64,000 bases of DNA from Blastococcus sp. CT_GayMR16 (GCF_004570875.1 NZ_SPQK01000009.1:1-64000); one strand, 5' to 3'. Positions 52,132-60,474 are shown, counted from the first letter of the stretch. Translations and numbers: made by a program. Notes: generated by a model from the letters alone, not told the origin.

Positions 52132-53904
52132 TCAGACGGGGCGGGGGACGGCGGGCGGCACGCGCACCGGGCCGGCCTCGACCGGGCGGTCCTCGTGCAC
52201 GGGATGCGCCCGGACGGCGAGCACCGCCACGTCGTCCTCGACGCCCTCTCCCAGCATCTCGGCGAGGAGACGGTCGCAGAGGGCGTCGAGCGGGAGATCT
52301 GCCGAGCGCTCGAGGATCTCGCGGACCTGCGCACGGCCCTCGTCCAGCGGGACGCCGCGCCGCTCGAACAGCCCGTCGGTGAACAGCAGCAGCGTGCTGT
52401 CCTCCGGCAGCGTGGCCATGCCGTCGAGTCGGCGGCCGAGCCAGCCGATGCCCAGCGGCGGGCCGATCGGCGCGGAGAGGTCACCGACGGTGCCGTCGGC
52501 CAGCAGCAGCATCGGGTCCGGATGGCCGGCCGAGGCCCAGCGGAGCCGCCGCAGGCCGTGGGCGCGATCGGCCGGATCCTGCTCCACGCGGCACACGAGG
52601 GCGGTCGCCATCGCGGGCACGGCGAGTCCGACGAGCGCGTGGTCGACGCGACGCAGTACCTCGGCCGGCTCCTCCAGCCGGTCGAAGGCGATCCCCCGCA
52701 CCAGCGTCTTGACCTGGCCCATGGCGGCGGCGGCCTCGATGTCGTGGCCCATCACGTCCCCGATGACGAGGACGGTGTCGCCGTCGGGCTGCAGGAAGGC
52801 GTCGTACCAGTCCCCGCCGATCGACACCCCCTGCGTGGCCGGCCGGTAGCGGACGGCGAGCTCCAGCTGGTCGGGCTGGACCGGCGGGGAGAGCAGGCTC
52901 AGCTGGAGCCGCTCGGCCACCTGCTGGCTGGCCGAGGCGAGCCGGGCGTTGTCCAGGGCGAGCGCCGCGCGCCGGGAGGCGATCTCCGCGGTCCGGAGCT
53001 CGGAGGCGGTGTGCGGACCCCGCTCCGGCCCGTTGACCAGGGTGAGCGCGCCGAAGACCTCACCCCGGGCGATGAGCGGAAAGGCCGCGATGGCCGTGGG
53101 TCGCAGCGGTTCGAGGGCCTTGCGGGCCTCGGCGCTGGCCACCATCACCGCGGCGTGCTCGGGCGTGAAGTCGGGGATGATCACCGGGCGCTGATTGCGC
53201 AGCAGTTGAGGCACGGGCGCGGTGGCGAGATTCGTCGCGACCCGGAGGTCGGCGTACCGGTGCATGGCGCCGGCCAACGCCGGGTCGCGGTGCGCGCGGC
53301 CGACGTCGCGCCGGGTGCCGTCGGGATCCACCACGCTGACCAGGCACCAGTCGGTGAGCAGCGGGACGACGAGGTGCGCGAAGCGGTCGACCGCCTCGTC
53401 GGTGTCGATCGTCGAGGTCATCGCCAGGTTGATGTCGCCGAGGAGCATCAGATGTCGCCCGGCCTCCTCCGCCCGGGCGGCGGCGTCCGCGGCCGCGGCG
53501 GCCGCCGCCTCGCGTTCGGCGACCGCCGCCGCGCGCTCCTCCTCGGTGCGGCGCCGTTGGGTGACGTCGTCGTAGGTGACCACCAACCCCCCGTCGGTGC
53601 GGAAGGCGTCCACCTGGAACCAGATCTGCAGCGGGTCGAACCAGGCCTCGAAGCTGGCCGGCTCACCCGTCGCGGCCACGCGCCGGTAGTTCAGCTCGAA
53701 GGGGCTGTCGACCGCCTCGGGGAACTCCGCCCAGATCTCCCGGCCGACCAGTGCGTCGACCGTCCGGTCCAGCAGCGCCGCGCCGGCGGGGTTCATGTAG
53801 CTGAACCGCCAGTCGTCGTCGAGGACGAACAGCGGCCGCTCCATGCCCTCGACGGCCTGCAGCAGCAGGTCGGCGGGCAGCGGAGCCGCGTCGTCCCCGG
53901 TCAT
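52132..53904 (-). CDS. PAS-GAF-PP2C serine phosphatase
   Basis: 590 residues. PAS (about 12-115, MERPLFVLDDDWRFSYMNPAGA), an alanine/glutamate-rich coiled segment (about 120-150), GAF (150-310), PP2C/SpoIIE (320-560) with IGGDWYDAF, VIGDVMGHD, LLLFTDGLFERR and EDDVAVLAV intact. Probably an RsbU-like anti-anti-sigma phosphatase. ATG at 53904; a GTG at 53913 is 9 nt upstream. Divergent from another phosphatase of the same design; its stop codon lies in the 8-bp target duplication of the insertion sequence. Confidence 0.88.
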   Translation of the reverse strand: MTGDDAAPLPADLLLQAVEGMERPLFVLDDDWRFSYMNPAGAALLDRTVDALVGREIWAEFPEAVDSPFELNYRRVAATGEPASFEAWFDPLQIWFQVDAFRTDGGLVVTYDDVTQRRRTEEERAAAVAEREAAAAAAADAAARAEEAGRHLMLLGDINLAMTSTIDTDEAVDRFAHLVVPLLTDWCLVSVVDPDGTRRDVGRAHRDPALAGAMHRYADLRVATNLATAPVPQLLRNQRPVIIPDFTPEHAAVMVASAEARKALEPLRPTAIAAFPLIARGEVFGALTLVNGPERGPHTASELRTAEIASRRAALALDNARLASASQQVAERLQLSLLSPPVQPDQLELAVRYRPATQGVSIGGDWYDAFLQPDGDTVLVIGDVMGHDIEAAAAMGQVKTLVRGIAFDRLEEPAEVLRRVDHALVGLAVPAMATALVCRVEQDPADRAHGLRRLRWASAGHPDPMLLLADGTVGDLSAPIGPPLGIGWLGRRLDGMATLPEDSTLLLFTDGLFERRGVPLDEGRAQVREILERSADLPLDALCDRLLAEMLGEGVEDDVAVLAVRAHPVHEDRPVEAGPVRVPPAVPRPV

Positions 53905-54139
53905 GTCGATCACTCTGCCCCATCAGCACCGCCCCGCCGGGAGCCCTGACCGATCGTGAACGCAAGGTCACCCGTTCGCGGGGGGCGGACTCGCGACGCG
54001 GCCGCTCCGTGACTCCTTGGCAGCGGCCGGTGGGATCGACAGAATCGCCGTGTCCGTGACCGCCCGGTTCCGCTCGGTCGGCGCGGACGCTCCAGCAGCG
54101 GGGCCACCAGCGCGGACGGCCGGACGTGGGGGCATCGCA

Positions 54140-55846
54140 GTGGGCGAGATCGATCGGTGCCTGGGCAGCATCCCCGCCCCGCGGGGCGAGCTCCACAGCG
54201 CCGACCTGGTGGGGTTCCTCGAGGCGATGCCCGCAGCCTTCTGCCTGCTCGACACCGAGTGGCGCTTCCGCTACGTCAACGCCGAGGCCGAACGGCTGAT
54301 GAACCGCGCCCGCGACGAGGTCGTCGGCGAATCGCTGTGGACCGCGTTCCCCCACCTCTCCGGCAGCCTCGTCGAGGAGAACTGCCGGGCCGCCGTCGCC
54401 ACGGGACGGGCGATGTCCTTCGAGACCGCCCCCCACGGATCGCCGGAGGGCTGGGTCGAGGTGCGCGTGTGGCCGGGGCCCGACGGCCTCGCCGTCTACG
54501 TCCTCGACGCCACCGACCGGCGAGCCGCCGAGGACAGGGTGCGCCGCGCCACCGCGCGGACCGCCCTGCTCTCCCATGTCAGCGCAGAGCTCGCCGGGGA
54601 GGTGGACACCGAGGCGGCCCTCAGCCGGCTTGCCCAGCTGGTCGTGCCGGTCCTGACCGACGGCTGCATCGTCACCGTCATCGACCGCGAGGGCCGCGCC
54701 CGCGACGTCGGGTCCTGGCACGCGGACCCCGACCGGCGGCCGCTCATGCAGCGGTACACGCTCGTTCGGATGGACTCGCTGCCCACCGCATCCCCCGTGG
54801 CACAGGCGCTGCACGCCGGGACGTCGGTGACGCAGCCGGTGGACGCCGTCCTGCGCCTCATGCGGCCCGGCCCGTCGCGGGACCTGCTCGTGGCCCTCCA
54901 CCCGGCGACGGCCGTGGTGCTGCCGCTGACGGCCGAGGCGCGCACGGTCGGCGTCCTCACCCTGTATCTCGATGCGGGGCGCACCCTCAGCGAGGAGGAC
55001 CTGCAGACCGCCCACCAGGTCGCCGCCGAGGCAGGCCGGGCCGTCGTCCGGGTGCACCGGCAGAGTCAGCAGGCGCAGCTGGCCGAGGCGCTCCAGCGCA
55101 GCCTGCTCACCGATCCGCCGGCGACGGGGGCGGCAGAGATCGTGGTGCGGTACGTCCCTGCCGCCGAGGCCGCCCGCGTGGGGGGCGACTGGTACGACGC
55201 CTTCCGGCATCGCGACGGGACGCCCGTTCTCGTCATCGGCGACGTCGTGGGCCACGACACCGCGGCCGCGGCGGCGATGGGCCAGCTGCGGGCGCTGCTC
55301 CGGGGGATCGCCCACTACAGCGGGGCCGGCCCGGCCGAGGTGCTCCGTGGCCTGGACGAGGCCATCGCGGACATGCACACCGACACACTCGCAACGGCGG
55401 CCGTCGCCCAGCTCGAGCCCGCCGTGAAGGACGGGAGCTCCCGTCGGCTCCGCTGGGCCAATGCCGGTCACCCGCCGCCGATCCTGGTCGCCCCGGACGG
55501 CTCCGCCACCGTCCTCGGCGGCCCGATCGGCGACCTGATGCTCGGGGTGGACTGCTCCGCCGAGCGCCCGGAGTCGGTGATCGACGTCCTGCCGGGCGCC
55601 ACCGTCCTGCTCTACACCGACGGACTGATCGAGCGGCGCGGAAGCACCCTGGACGAGGGGATGGCCCGACTCGTCGAGCATCTCGGCACGCTGGCCGGTG
55701 AGCCGCTCGAGGACTTCTGCGACGCGCTCCTCGAGCGCATGGTGCAGGGCACACCCCAGGACGACGTCGCCATCGTCGCCGTCCGACTGGCCGATCTCGA
55801 GCCGAATTACCCCCAAGAGTCAGGAAGCGGCCTGGGTCACGGTTGA
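54140..55846 (+). CDS. PAS-GAF-PP2C serine phosphatase
   Basis: 568 residues. PAS (about 20-130, MPAAFCLLDTEWRFRYVNAEAERL), GAF-like (140-310, with DVGSWHADPDRRPLMQRYTLVRM), PP2C (320-550) with VGGDWYDAF, VIGDVVGHD, LLYTDGLIERR and QDDVAIVAV. Very similar to the C-terminal half of the 36.7-kb phosphatase, including the GSWH sentence, so the two are paralogues. The GTG at 54140 was chosen; the frame is open from 54017. An RsbW-like kinase gene follows 65 bp downstream. Confidence 0.87.
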   Translation: MGEIDRCLGSIPAPRGELHSADLVGFLEAMPAAFCLLDTEWRFRYVNAEAERLMNRARDEVVGESLWTAFPHLSGSLVEENCRAAVATGRAMSFETAPHGSPEGWVEVRVWPGPDGLAVYVLDATDRRAAEDRVRRATARTALLSHVSAELAGEVDTEAALSRLAQLVVPVLTDGCIVTVIDREGRARDVGSWHADPDRRPLMQRYTLVRMDSLPTASPVAQALHAGTSVTQPVDAVLRLMRPGPSRDLLVALHPATAVVLPLTAEARTVGVLTLYLDAGRTLSEEDLQTAHQVAAEAGRAVVRVHRQSQQAQLAEALQRSLLTDPPATGAAEIVVRYVPAAEAARVGGDWYDAFRHRDGTPVLVIGDVVGHDTAAAAAMGQLRALLRGIAHYSGAGPAEVLRGLDEAIADMHTDTLATAAVAQLEPAVKDGSSRRLRWANAGHPPPILVAPDGSATVLGGPIGDLMLGVDCSAERPESVIDVLPGATVLLYTDGLIERRGSTLDEGMARLVEHLGTLAGEPLEDFCDALLERMVQGTPQDDVAIVAVRLADLEPNYPQESGSGLGHG

Positions 55847-55911
55847 CCCGCGGCCTGACTGGGCAACCCCGGTGTGGCGGAATTCCGGCGAATCGGGGGG
55901 CGACGACGACC

Positions 55912-56370
55912 ATGGGACGGCTTGCGTGGCCACTGCGCCCGCTACCGGACGGCCGGGGCGAGGTGTGGCGCTGGGATCTCGGCGCGGTCGCCGAACTGCC
56001 TGCAGCCCGAGCCGGACTCCGCGATCGCCTCGGTGGCGTGGGGTTCCAGCCGGACGGGGACAACACCGCGGGCGAGAGCCTGATCCTGGCCTTCGACGAA
56101 CTCGCGTCCAACGCGCTGCGGCACGGGGCGTCCCCCGTCGTCGCGACGGTCGTGGCCGGAAGTGGCGGATGGCTGCTCGACGTCAGCGACCGCGCGGCCG
56201 AGACGATGCCCGCCCCGGCCGTGGACCGTGATCCCGCCAAGGGCGGGATGGGTCTGCACCTCGTCGCCCGGATGTCCGTGGCGCACGGCTGGTACGTCGA
56301 CGGCGGCCACAAGCACGTCTGGGCCTGCCTGCCGACCACGGTCGACGACCGCGAGCCCGCCCTGGCCTAG
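55912..56370 (+). CDS. RsbW-like ATP-binding protein
   Basis: 152 residues with a single GHKL/HATPase domain: N-box AFDELASNALRHG and G-box GGMGLHLVARMS. Anti-sigma-type serine kinases of this size act opposite PP2C phosphatases on STAS-domain proteins, so with the adjacent phosphatase this gene may form a switch. Its STAS partner is not in the window. A strong hairpin terminator follows at 56499-56538. Confidence 0.85.
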   Translation: MGRLAWPLRPLPDGRGEVWRWDLGAVAELPAARAGLRDRLGGVGFQPDGDNTAGESLILAFDELASNALRHGASPVVATVVAGSGGWLLDVSDRAAETMPAPAVDRDPAKGGMGLHLVARMSVAHGWYVDGGHKHVWACLPTTVDDREPALA

Positions 56371-56382
56371 CAGGCGCCGGTT

Positions 56383-56487
56383 TCGCTCGTCCCGAGTGGG
56401 CCCCGGAGGGGTCCGCATAGGGACGACGGTGGTGCTCAGCGCAGAGGGGAACGTCTCCTGGCCGCGCTGTCGTCCGGTAGGACGACC
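56383..56487 (+). repeat. Structured three-hairpin repeat, family B, copy 2
   Basis: Domain 1: outer stem TCGTCCC / GGGACGA (56387-56393 / 56420-56426), GAGT bulge, inner stem GGGCCCC / GGGGTCC with GGA loop. Domain 2 around GGGGAACG. Domain 3: GTCGTCC-GGTA-GGACGAC (56469-56486). Starts 12 bp after the RsbW-like gene. Confidence 0.7.
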
Positions 56488-56498
56488 ATGACATTGCG

Positions 56499-56538
56499 CC
56501 CGGGGCGGCGGGAACCGAAGTTCCAGCGCCGCCCCGGG
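56499..56538. terminator. Strong hairpin with CGAA loop
   Basis: 12-bp stem CCCGGGGCGGCG / CGCCGCCCCGGG (56499-56510 / 56527-56538), continued by GGAAC-CGAA-GTTCC after a 2-nt bulge: 17 bp of pairing in all. Probably terminates the RsbW-like transcript. No U-tract. Confidence 0.8.
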
Positions 56539-56560
56539 GTGTCTGTCGTTCCCTGAGTGC

Positions 56561-56755
56561 TGTCGCGACGAGTGGAGGCCCGAAGGGTCTCCTGGATGTC
56601 GTGACGATGGTGCTCAGCTCAGCAGGGGAACGGCTCCTGGCCGTAGTTCTGTCGCGACGAGTGGAGGCCCGAAGGGTCTCCGGGATGTCGTGACGGTGGT
56701 GCTCAGCTCAGGAGGGGAACGGCTCCTGGCCGCGGTGTCGTCCGGAGGACGACAG
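56561..56755 (+). repeat. Structured repeat, family B, copies 3 and 4 in tandem
   Basis: Two units start at 56561 and 56650 (89-bp period). Each domain 1 has outer stem GTCGCGAC / GTCGTGAC, GAGT bulge, inner 8-bp stem GGAGGCCC / GGGTCTCC and GAA loop. Copy 4 has domain 2 CAGGAG / CTCCTG (56709-56728) and domain 3 TGTCGTCC-GGA-GGACGACA (56736-56754). Copy 3 lacks domain 3. The array ends 3 bp from the stop of the convergent CheX-like gene. With 56383-56487 and the terminator it accounts for the whole 387-bp gap 56371-56757. Confidence 0.7.
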
Positions 56756-56757
56756 AG

Positions 56758-57240
56758 TTAGGGCAGGACGAGGGAGAGCGATCCCTTGCCGTAGCCCTGC
56801 ACGTCGAGGTCGAGGTCGATGCGGTTGAAGCCGGCGAGCATGCCCGCCAGGTCCCCGGCGACCTCTTCGCCCGGCGCGTACAGCTTGTGGAGCTTCGAGT
56901 GCGGGGCACCCGGGGTGTTGAACAGCGCCGAGATCACGTTGACGACCTCGTGCAGGGCCTCGACGAGCATCGGGCTCAGCTCGCCGTCCTCCTCCACCGC
57001 GTCCTGGCAGCCGCCGGGGGGCAGCAGGGCCAGGCCACCGGCGGTGTACGCCGACGCACCGAGGTCCATCAGGCACAGCGCGTTCACCGACATGTCGGGC
57101 GCCACGTAGACGGCAACGGCGACGGGCCGGTCCGGCGACGGCGTGACCGGCGCACCGGGGGAGACGACGACCGTGCGGCCGACGAGACCCTCGAGCATCT
57201 CGCGGACGTCCTTGGCAGCCGGCAGCAGCACGGTGCTCAT
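56758..57240 (-). CDS. Diverged CheX/CheC-like protein
   Basis: 160 residues. The alpha/beta pattern and an ExxN motif (Glu98-Asn101 in EALHEVVNVISALFN) resemble the active-site helix of CheX/CheC phosphatases that dephosphorylate CheY-P. The rest is too diverged for a firm call. It is the last gene of the chemotaxis operon, and its ATG overlaps the stop of the preceding cheY by 4 bp. Such pairing repeats in the next CheX-like/cheY pair. Confidence 0.65.
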   Translation of the reverse strand: MSTVLLPAAKDVREMLEGLVGRTVVVSPGAPVTPSPDRPVAVAVYVAPDMSVNALCLMDLGASAYTAGGLALLPPGGCQDAVEEDGELSPMLVEALHEVVNVISALFNTPGAPHSKLHKLYAPGEEVAGDLAGMLAGFNRIDLDLDVQGYGKGSLSLVLP

Positions 57241-57599
57241 GCGATCACCCCGTCCAGGTGCTCGTTGAACGTGTCGGCGGTGAACGGCTTGGCGATGAGG
57301 AAGAGTGCGCCGGCGTTCGCCGCCTTCTCCCGCATCTCCGGCGAGCCCTCCGAGGTGACGAAGCCGAAGGGCACGGCCGAGCCGGAGGCCCGCATGGCCA
57401 CCAGGCACTCGATGCCGGTCATGTTCGGCATGTTCCAGTCCGACAGGACCAGGTCCGGCTTCTCCGACGACACCTTGGCCAGCGCGTCGGCGCCGTCCTC
57501 GGCCTCGACGATGTCGTGGTCGTCGTAGCCGGCCTGACGGAGGGTGCGGATGACGATCTGCCGCATCACGCGGCTGTCGTCGGCGACCAGGATCTTCAC
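57237..57599 (-). CDS. cheY: CheY-type response regulator
   Basis: 120 residues, a single receiver domain: acidic pair Asp7-Asp8, phospho-acceptor Asp54 (LSDWNMPNMTG), Thr82-Ser83 region and Lys104 in AKPFTADTF. No output domain, as in CheY. GTG at 57599 preceded by AGAGG. Translationally coupled to the downstream CheX-like gene. Confidence 0.9.
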   Translation of the reverse strand: MKILVADDSRVMRQIVIRTLRQAGYDDHDIVEAEDGADALAKVSSEKPDLVLSDWNMPNMTGIECLVAMRASGSAVPFGFVTSEGSPEMREKAANAGALFLIAKPFTADTFNEHLDGVIA

Positions 57600-57628
57600 A
57601 ATGGCACCTCTGTTCTTCTGCTGGTTCG

Positions 57629-58138
57629 TTACTGGTCGAGCAGGGCGCCGGCGGTGCCCTGCACGGAGATGGTCAGAGACTGGCCGCGCCACAGGAGGTC
57701 GACGCGGCAGGTGTCGGGGCCGGCGACGGGGGCATCCCCCACCACGGGCAGGCCGAGGGCGGACGGTCCGGGGAGGACCGCCTTGACGTTGCCGCCCACG
57801 ACGTTGGCGAGCTCGCCGAGGCCGTCCTCGATGTCCTCCTCGTCGAGCACCGGCGGAGCGTGCTCCTTGAGCAGTTCCCGGGAGAGCTGCTCGGCGGTCG
57901 ACCGCCCGGTGGTGATCACCACGGTGCCGTTCCACGGACCACGGACGTCGACCCACGAGCTGACGGCGTCCTCCGGGAGGTCGCCCGGCAGCGGGACGAG
58001 GAACTCGTCCTCCCCGACCAGGGCCGACCAGGCCTCCTGGGCGATGCTCTGGACGGTCTCCTCGTCAATCAGGTCGGTGATGGACGGGGCGGCGTCGTCG
58101 GCGCGGCGACGCAACCCGGTGTCCTGGAGCTCGGTCAC
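57629..58138 (-). CDS. CheX/CheC-family CheY-P phosphatase
   Basis: 169 residues. The helix IEDGLGELANVVGGNVKAVLPG carries the ExxN catalytic pair (Glu109-Asn112) and the GGNxK motif of CheX/CheC proteins; the WNGTVVITTGRSTAEQLSREL segment is the preceding strand and helix. Only one such helix is present, as in CheX. Likely removes phosphate from one or both nearby CheY proteins. Its GTG overlaps the stop of the upstream cheY. Confidence 0.8.
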   Translation of the reverse strand: MTELQDTGLRRRADDAAPSITDLIDEETVQSIAQEAWSALVGEDEFLVPLPGDLPEDAVSSWVDVRGPWNGTVVITTGRSTAEQLSRELLKEHAPPVLDEEDIEDGLGELANVVGGNVKAVLPGPSALGLPVVGDAPVAGPDTCRVDLLWRGQSLTISVQGTAGALLDQ

Positions 58139-58518
58139 AGAACTGCCTCCTGGGGGAGCATGCCGAGCAGCGCGAGCTTGTCGCGGAAGGCGTCGGCGGT
58201 GAACGGCTTGATCATGTATTCGTGGGCGCCGGCGGCCAGGGCCCGCACGATCTGGCCGTGCTCGCTCTCGGAGGTGACCATCATGATCGTCAGCTGCCGC
58301 CAGGCCGGGTTGGAGCGGACGGCGGAGACGAACTGCAGCCCGTCCATCACCGGCATGTTCCAGTCGACGCAGGCCAGGTCGGGGACCCAGCCTCCGTCCA
58401 TGACATCGAGTCCCTCGCGGCCGTGACCGGCCTGCTGTACCTCGTAGCCGAGATCCTCGAGGATCCCGGAGACGATCCGTCGCATGACGCGTGAATCGTC
58501 GATTACCAGAGCGCGCAC
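58135..58518 (-). CDS. cheY: CheY-type response regulator
   Basis: 127 residues. Receiver domain with Asp7-Asp8, phospho-acceptor Asp52 (CVDWNMPVMDG), Thr82 (MVTSESE) and Lys104 (MIKPFTADAF). GTG start 1 nt after the cheR stop. Shares the WNMP and KPFTAD(T/A)F segments with the other CheY, so they look like recent paralogues. Confidence 0.9.
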   Translation of the reverse strand: MRALVIDDSRVMRRIVSGILEDLGYEVQQAGHGREGLDVMDGGWVPDLACVDWNMPVMDGLQFVSAVRSNPAWRQLTIMMVTSESEHGQIVRALAAGAHEYMIKPFTADAFRDKLALLGMLPQEAVL

Positions 58519-58519
58519 G

Positions 58520-59344
58520 TCAGTTCCCCTTTTTCGGGCGGTAGGCGGAGCTGCGGCCGACGACGACCCGCTCCCATGTGTCGTCCACCCCGAGCGTCGT
58601 CTCTGCCGCACCGAGGAACAGCCAGCCGTCGGGGCGCATGAGCTCACGCACCCGGCGGAGGATCACCTGCTTGGTCGGCAGGTCGAAGTAGATGAGGACG
58701 TTGCGCAGGTAGACCACGTCGAACGGGCCCATCCGCGGCAACGGGGCCGCGAGGTTGCACTCGGTCGCCGTCACCATCCGGCGCAGCGGCGCGGCCACCT
58801 CCCACTCGTTCCCCGCCCGCGTGAAGTGCCGGACGAGCATGGGTGCGGGCAGGCCGCGGTTGACCTCGAGTTGGCTGAACCGGCCGGCCTTGGTGCGCGC
58901 GACCATCTCGCGCGACAGGTCGGTCGCCGTGATCGAGACGCGGGTCGTCGCGTTCGGCATCGAGTCCTCGAGCAGCATCGCGATCGTGTACGCCTCCTGC
59001 CCGCTGGAGCAGGCAGCCGACCAGATCTGCAGGCGCTCGCTCGGGCCCCGCGCCGCCAGCAGGGCGGGCATGACCGTGGAGGTCAGGGCCGTGAACGGGT
59101 CGCCGTCGCGGAACCAGGAGGTCTCGTTGGTCGTCAGGGCCTCGACGATGCAGCGCATGCTGTCGGTGTCGGGGCGGGACCGCACGGACTCCACGAACGC
59201 CGAGACGTCGGCGAGCCCGCGCTGGCGTGCGATGGGGAGCAATCGCGCCTCGACCAGGTACTCCTTGCCCGGCTGGAGCACGATCGCGCTCTCCTTGTGC
59301 ACGAGCGCGCGGACCCAGTCGAAGCTGGTGGTGGTCAGCGTCAT
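58520..59344 (-). CDS. cheR: Chemotaxis protein methyltransferase CheR
   Basis: 274 residues. N-terminal helical domain (about 1-75), then the SAM-binding domain: TNETSWFRDGDPF, IWSAACSSGQEAYTIAM, ITATDLSREMVARTKAGRFS and DVVYLRNVLIYFDLPTKQ. It methylates glutamates of chemoreceptors with S-adenosylmethionine. No receptor gene is in the window. ATG overlaps the cheB stop by 4 bp. Confidence 0.95.
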   Translation of the reverse strand: MTLTTTSFDWVRALVHKESAIVLQPGKEYLVEARLLPIARQRGLADVSAFVESVRSRPDTDSMRCIVEALTTNETSWFRDGDPFTALTSTVMPALLAARGPSERLQIWSAACSSGQEAYTIAMLLEDSMPNATTRVSITATDLSREMVARTKAGRFSQLEVNRGLPAPMLVRHFTRAGNEWEVAAPLRRMVTATECNLAAPLPRMGPFDVVYLRNVLIYFDLPTKQVILRRVRELMRPDGWLFLGAAETTLGVDDTWERVVVGRSSAYRPKKGN

Positions 59345-60474
59345 CGGACACCTCCGGACAGGATTGCGGCCGCCGAGCGGGCGGGTGAGACCCCGGCCAG
59401 GTGACGCAGGATCGCCTCGGGGATGCGGTCCAGCGGGAGGATCTCGTCGGCCAAGCCGGCCTGGGCGATCGCGCCGGGCATGCCCCAGACGACCGAACTG
59501 GCCTGGTCCTGGACGATGACCGTGCCCCCGGCGGCCCGGACCTCGGCAGCGCCGTTGCGCCCGTCCGATCCCATGCCGGTCAGGACGACGGCCAGGACGG
59601 CGCCGTCGTAGGCGGTCACCACCGACCGGAAGAGCGGGTCGACGGCGGGCCGGCAGAAGTTCTCCGGCGGCCCCTGGTTGAGCCCGGTCTGCAGGTTGGC
59701 GTTGGGAGCGCGGCCGTGCGTGCGGACGACGAGGTGGTGGTCACCGGGCGCCAGGTGGGCCGTGCCCGGGATGAGCGGGCTGCCGTCGGCGGCCTCGACC
59801 ACGCGTATCGGGCTCAGCCGGTCCAGCCGCTGGGCGAACTGGCGGGTGAAGACGGGGGGCATGTGCTGCACGAGGAGCACCGGCACGGGGAGGGTGGCCG
59901 GGAGGAGCGGGAGCACCCGGGCGAGCGCCTCGGGTCCGCCGGTGGAGGAGCCGATGACGAGGACGGCGGGCTTCTTGCCCGGGCCGGTGCGGGGGGCTAC
60001 GGGGGGCAGCGGCGCCGGCGCCGCGGCGCGGACGGGGCCGGCGGTGACCGGGCGTCCGGTGAGCGCCTTGATCTTGGGGATCAGCTGCTCGCGGACACTC
60101 TCCATCGACTGACCCACGCTGCCGACGTTGGCCGGCTTCGTGACGTACTCGTTGGCGCCCGCGGAGAGGGCGTCGAGGGTCGCGGACGCGCCGCGCTCGG
60201 TGAGCGTGCTGAACATGATGATCGGCAGGCGGCTGTACTCCCGCCCGCCCTGGCCGCCACGGATCGCGCGGACAGCCTCGATGCCGTTCATCTCCGGCAT
60301 CTCGATGTCCATGGTGACCAGGTCGGGCTTGAGCTGCTCGAGCTTGGCCACGGCGACCTTGCCGTTGACGGCGGTACCCACGACCTCGATGTCGGGGTCT
60401 GCGGACAGCACGTCGGTCACGATCTTGCGGACGACGACGGAATCGTCGACGACCATCACCCTGATCGGGTTCAC
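59341..60474 (-). CDS. cheB: Chemoreceptor glutamate methylesterase CheB
   Basis: 377 residues. N-terminal receiver (Asp10-Asp11, phospho-acceptor Asp56, Lys113), a proline/alanine linker (about 140-168) and the methylesterase domain with catalytic Ser177 (IGSSTGGPEA), His204 (VQHMPP) and Asp304 (LTGMGSDG). Reverses CheR methylation and deamidates receptors. The GTG at 60474 has AGGAGGA upstream. A 9-bp hairpin, CCTGCTGGG-TCAG-CCCAGCAGG (60492-60513), sits in its leader. Confidence 0.95.
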   Translation of the reverse strand: MNPIRVMVVDDSVVVRKIVTDVLSADPDIEVVGTAVNGKVAVAKLEQLKPDLVTMDIEMPEMNGIEAVRAIRGGQGGREYSRLPIIMFSTLTERGASATLDALSAGANEYVTKPANVGSVGQSMESVREQLIPKIKALTGRPVTAGPVRAAAPAPLPPVAPRTGPGKKPAVLVIGSSTGGPEALARVLPLLPATLPVPVLLVQHMPPVFTRQFAQRLDRLSPIRVVEAADGSPLIPGTAHLAPGDHHLVVRTHGRAPNANLQTGLNQGPPENFCRPAVDPLFRSVVTAYDGAVLAVVLTGMGSDGRNGAAEVRAAGGTVIVQDQASSVVWGMPGAIAQAGLADEILPLDRIPEAILRHLAGVSPARSAAAILSGGVR

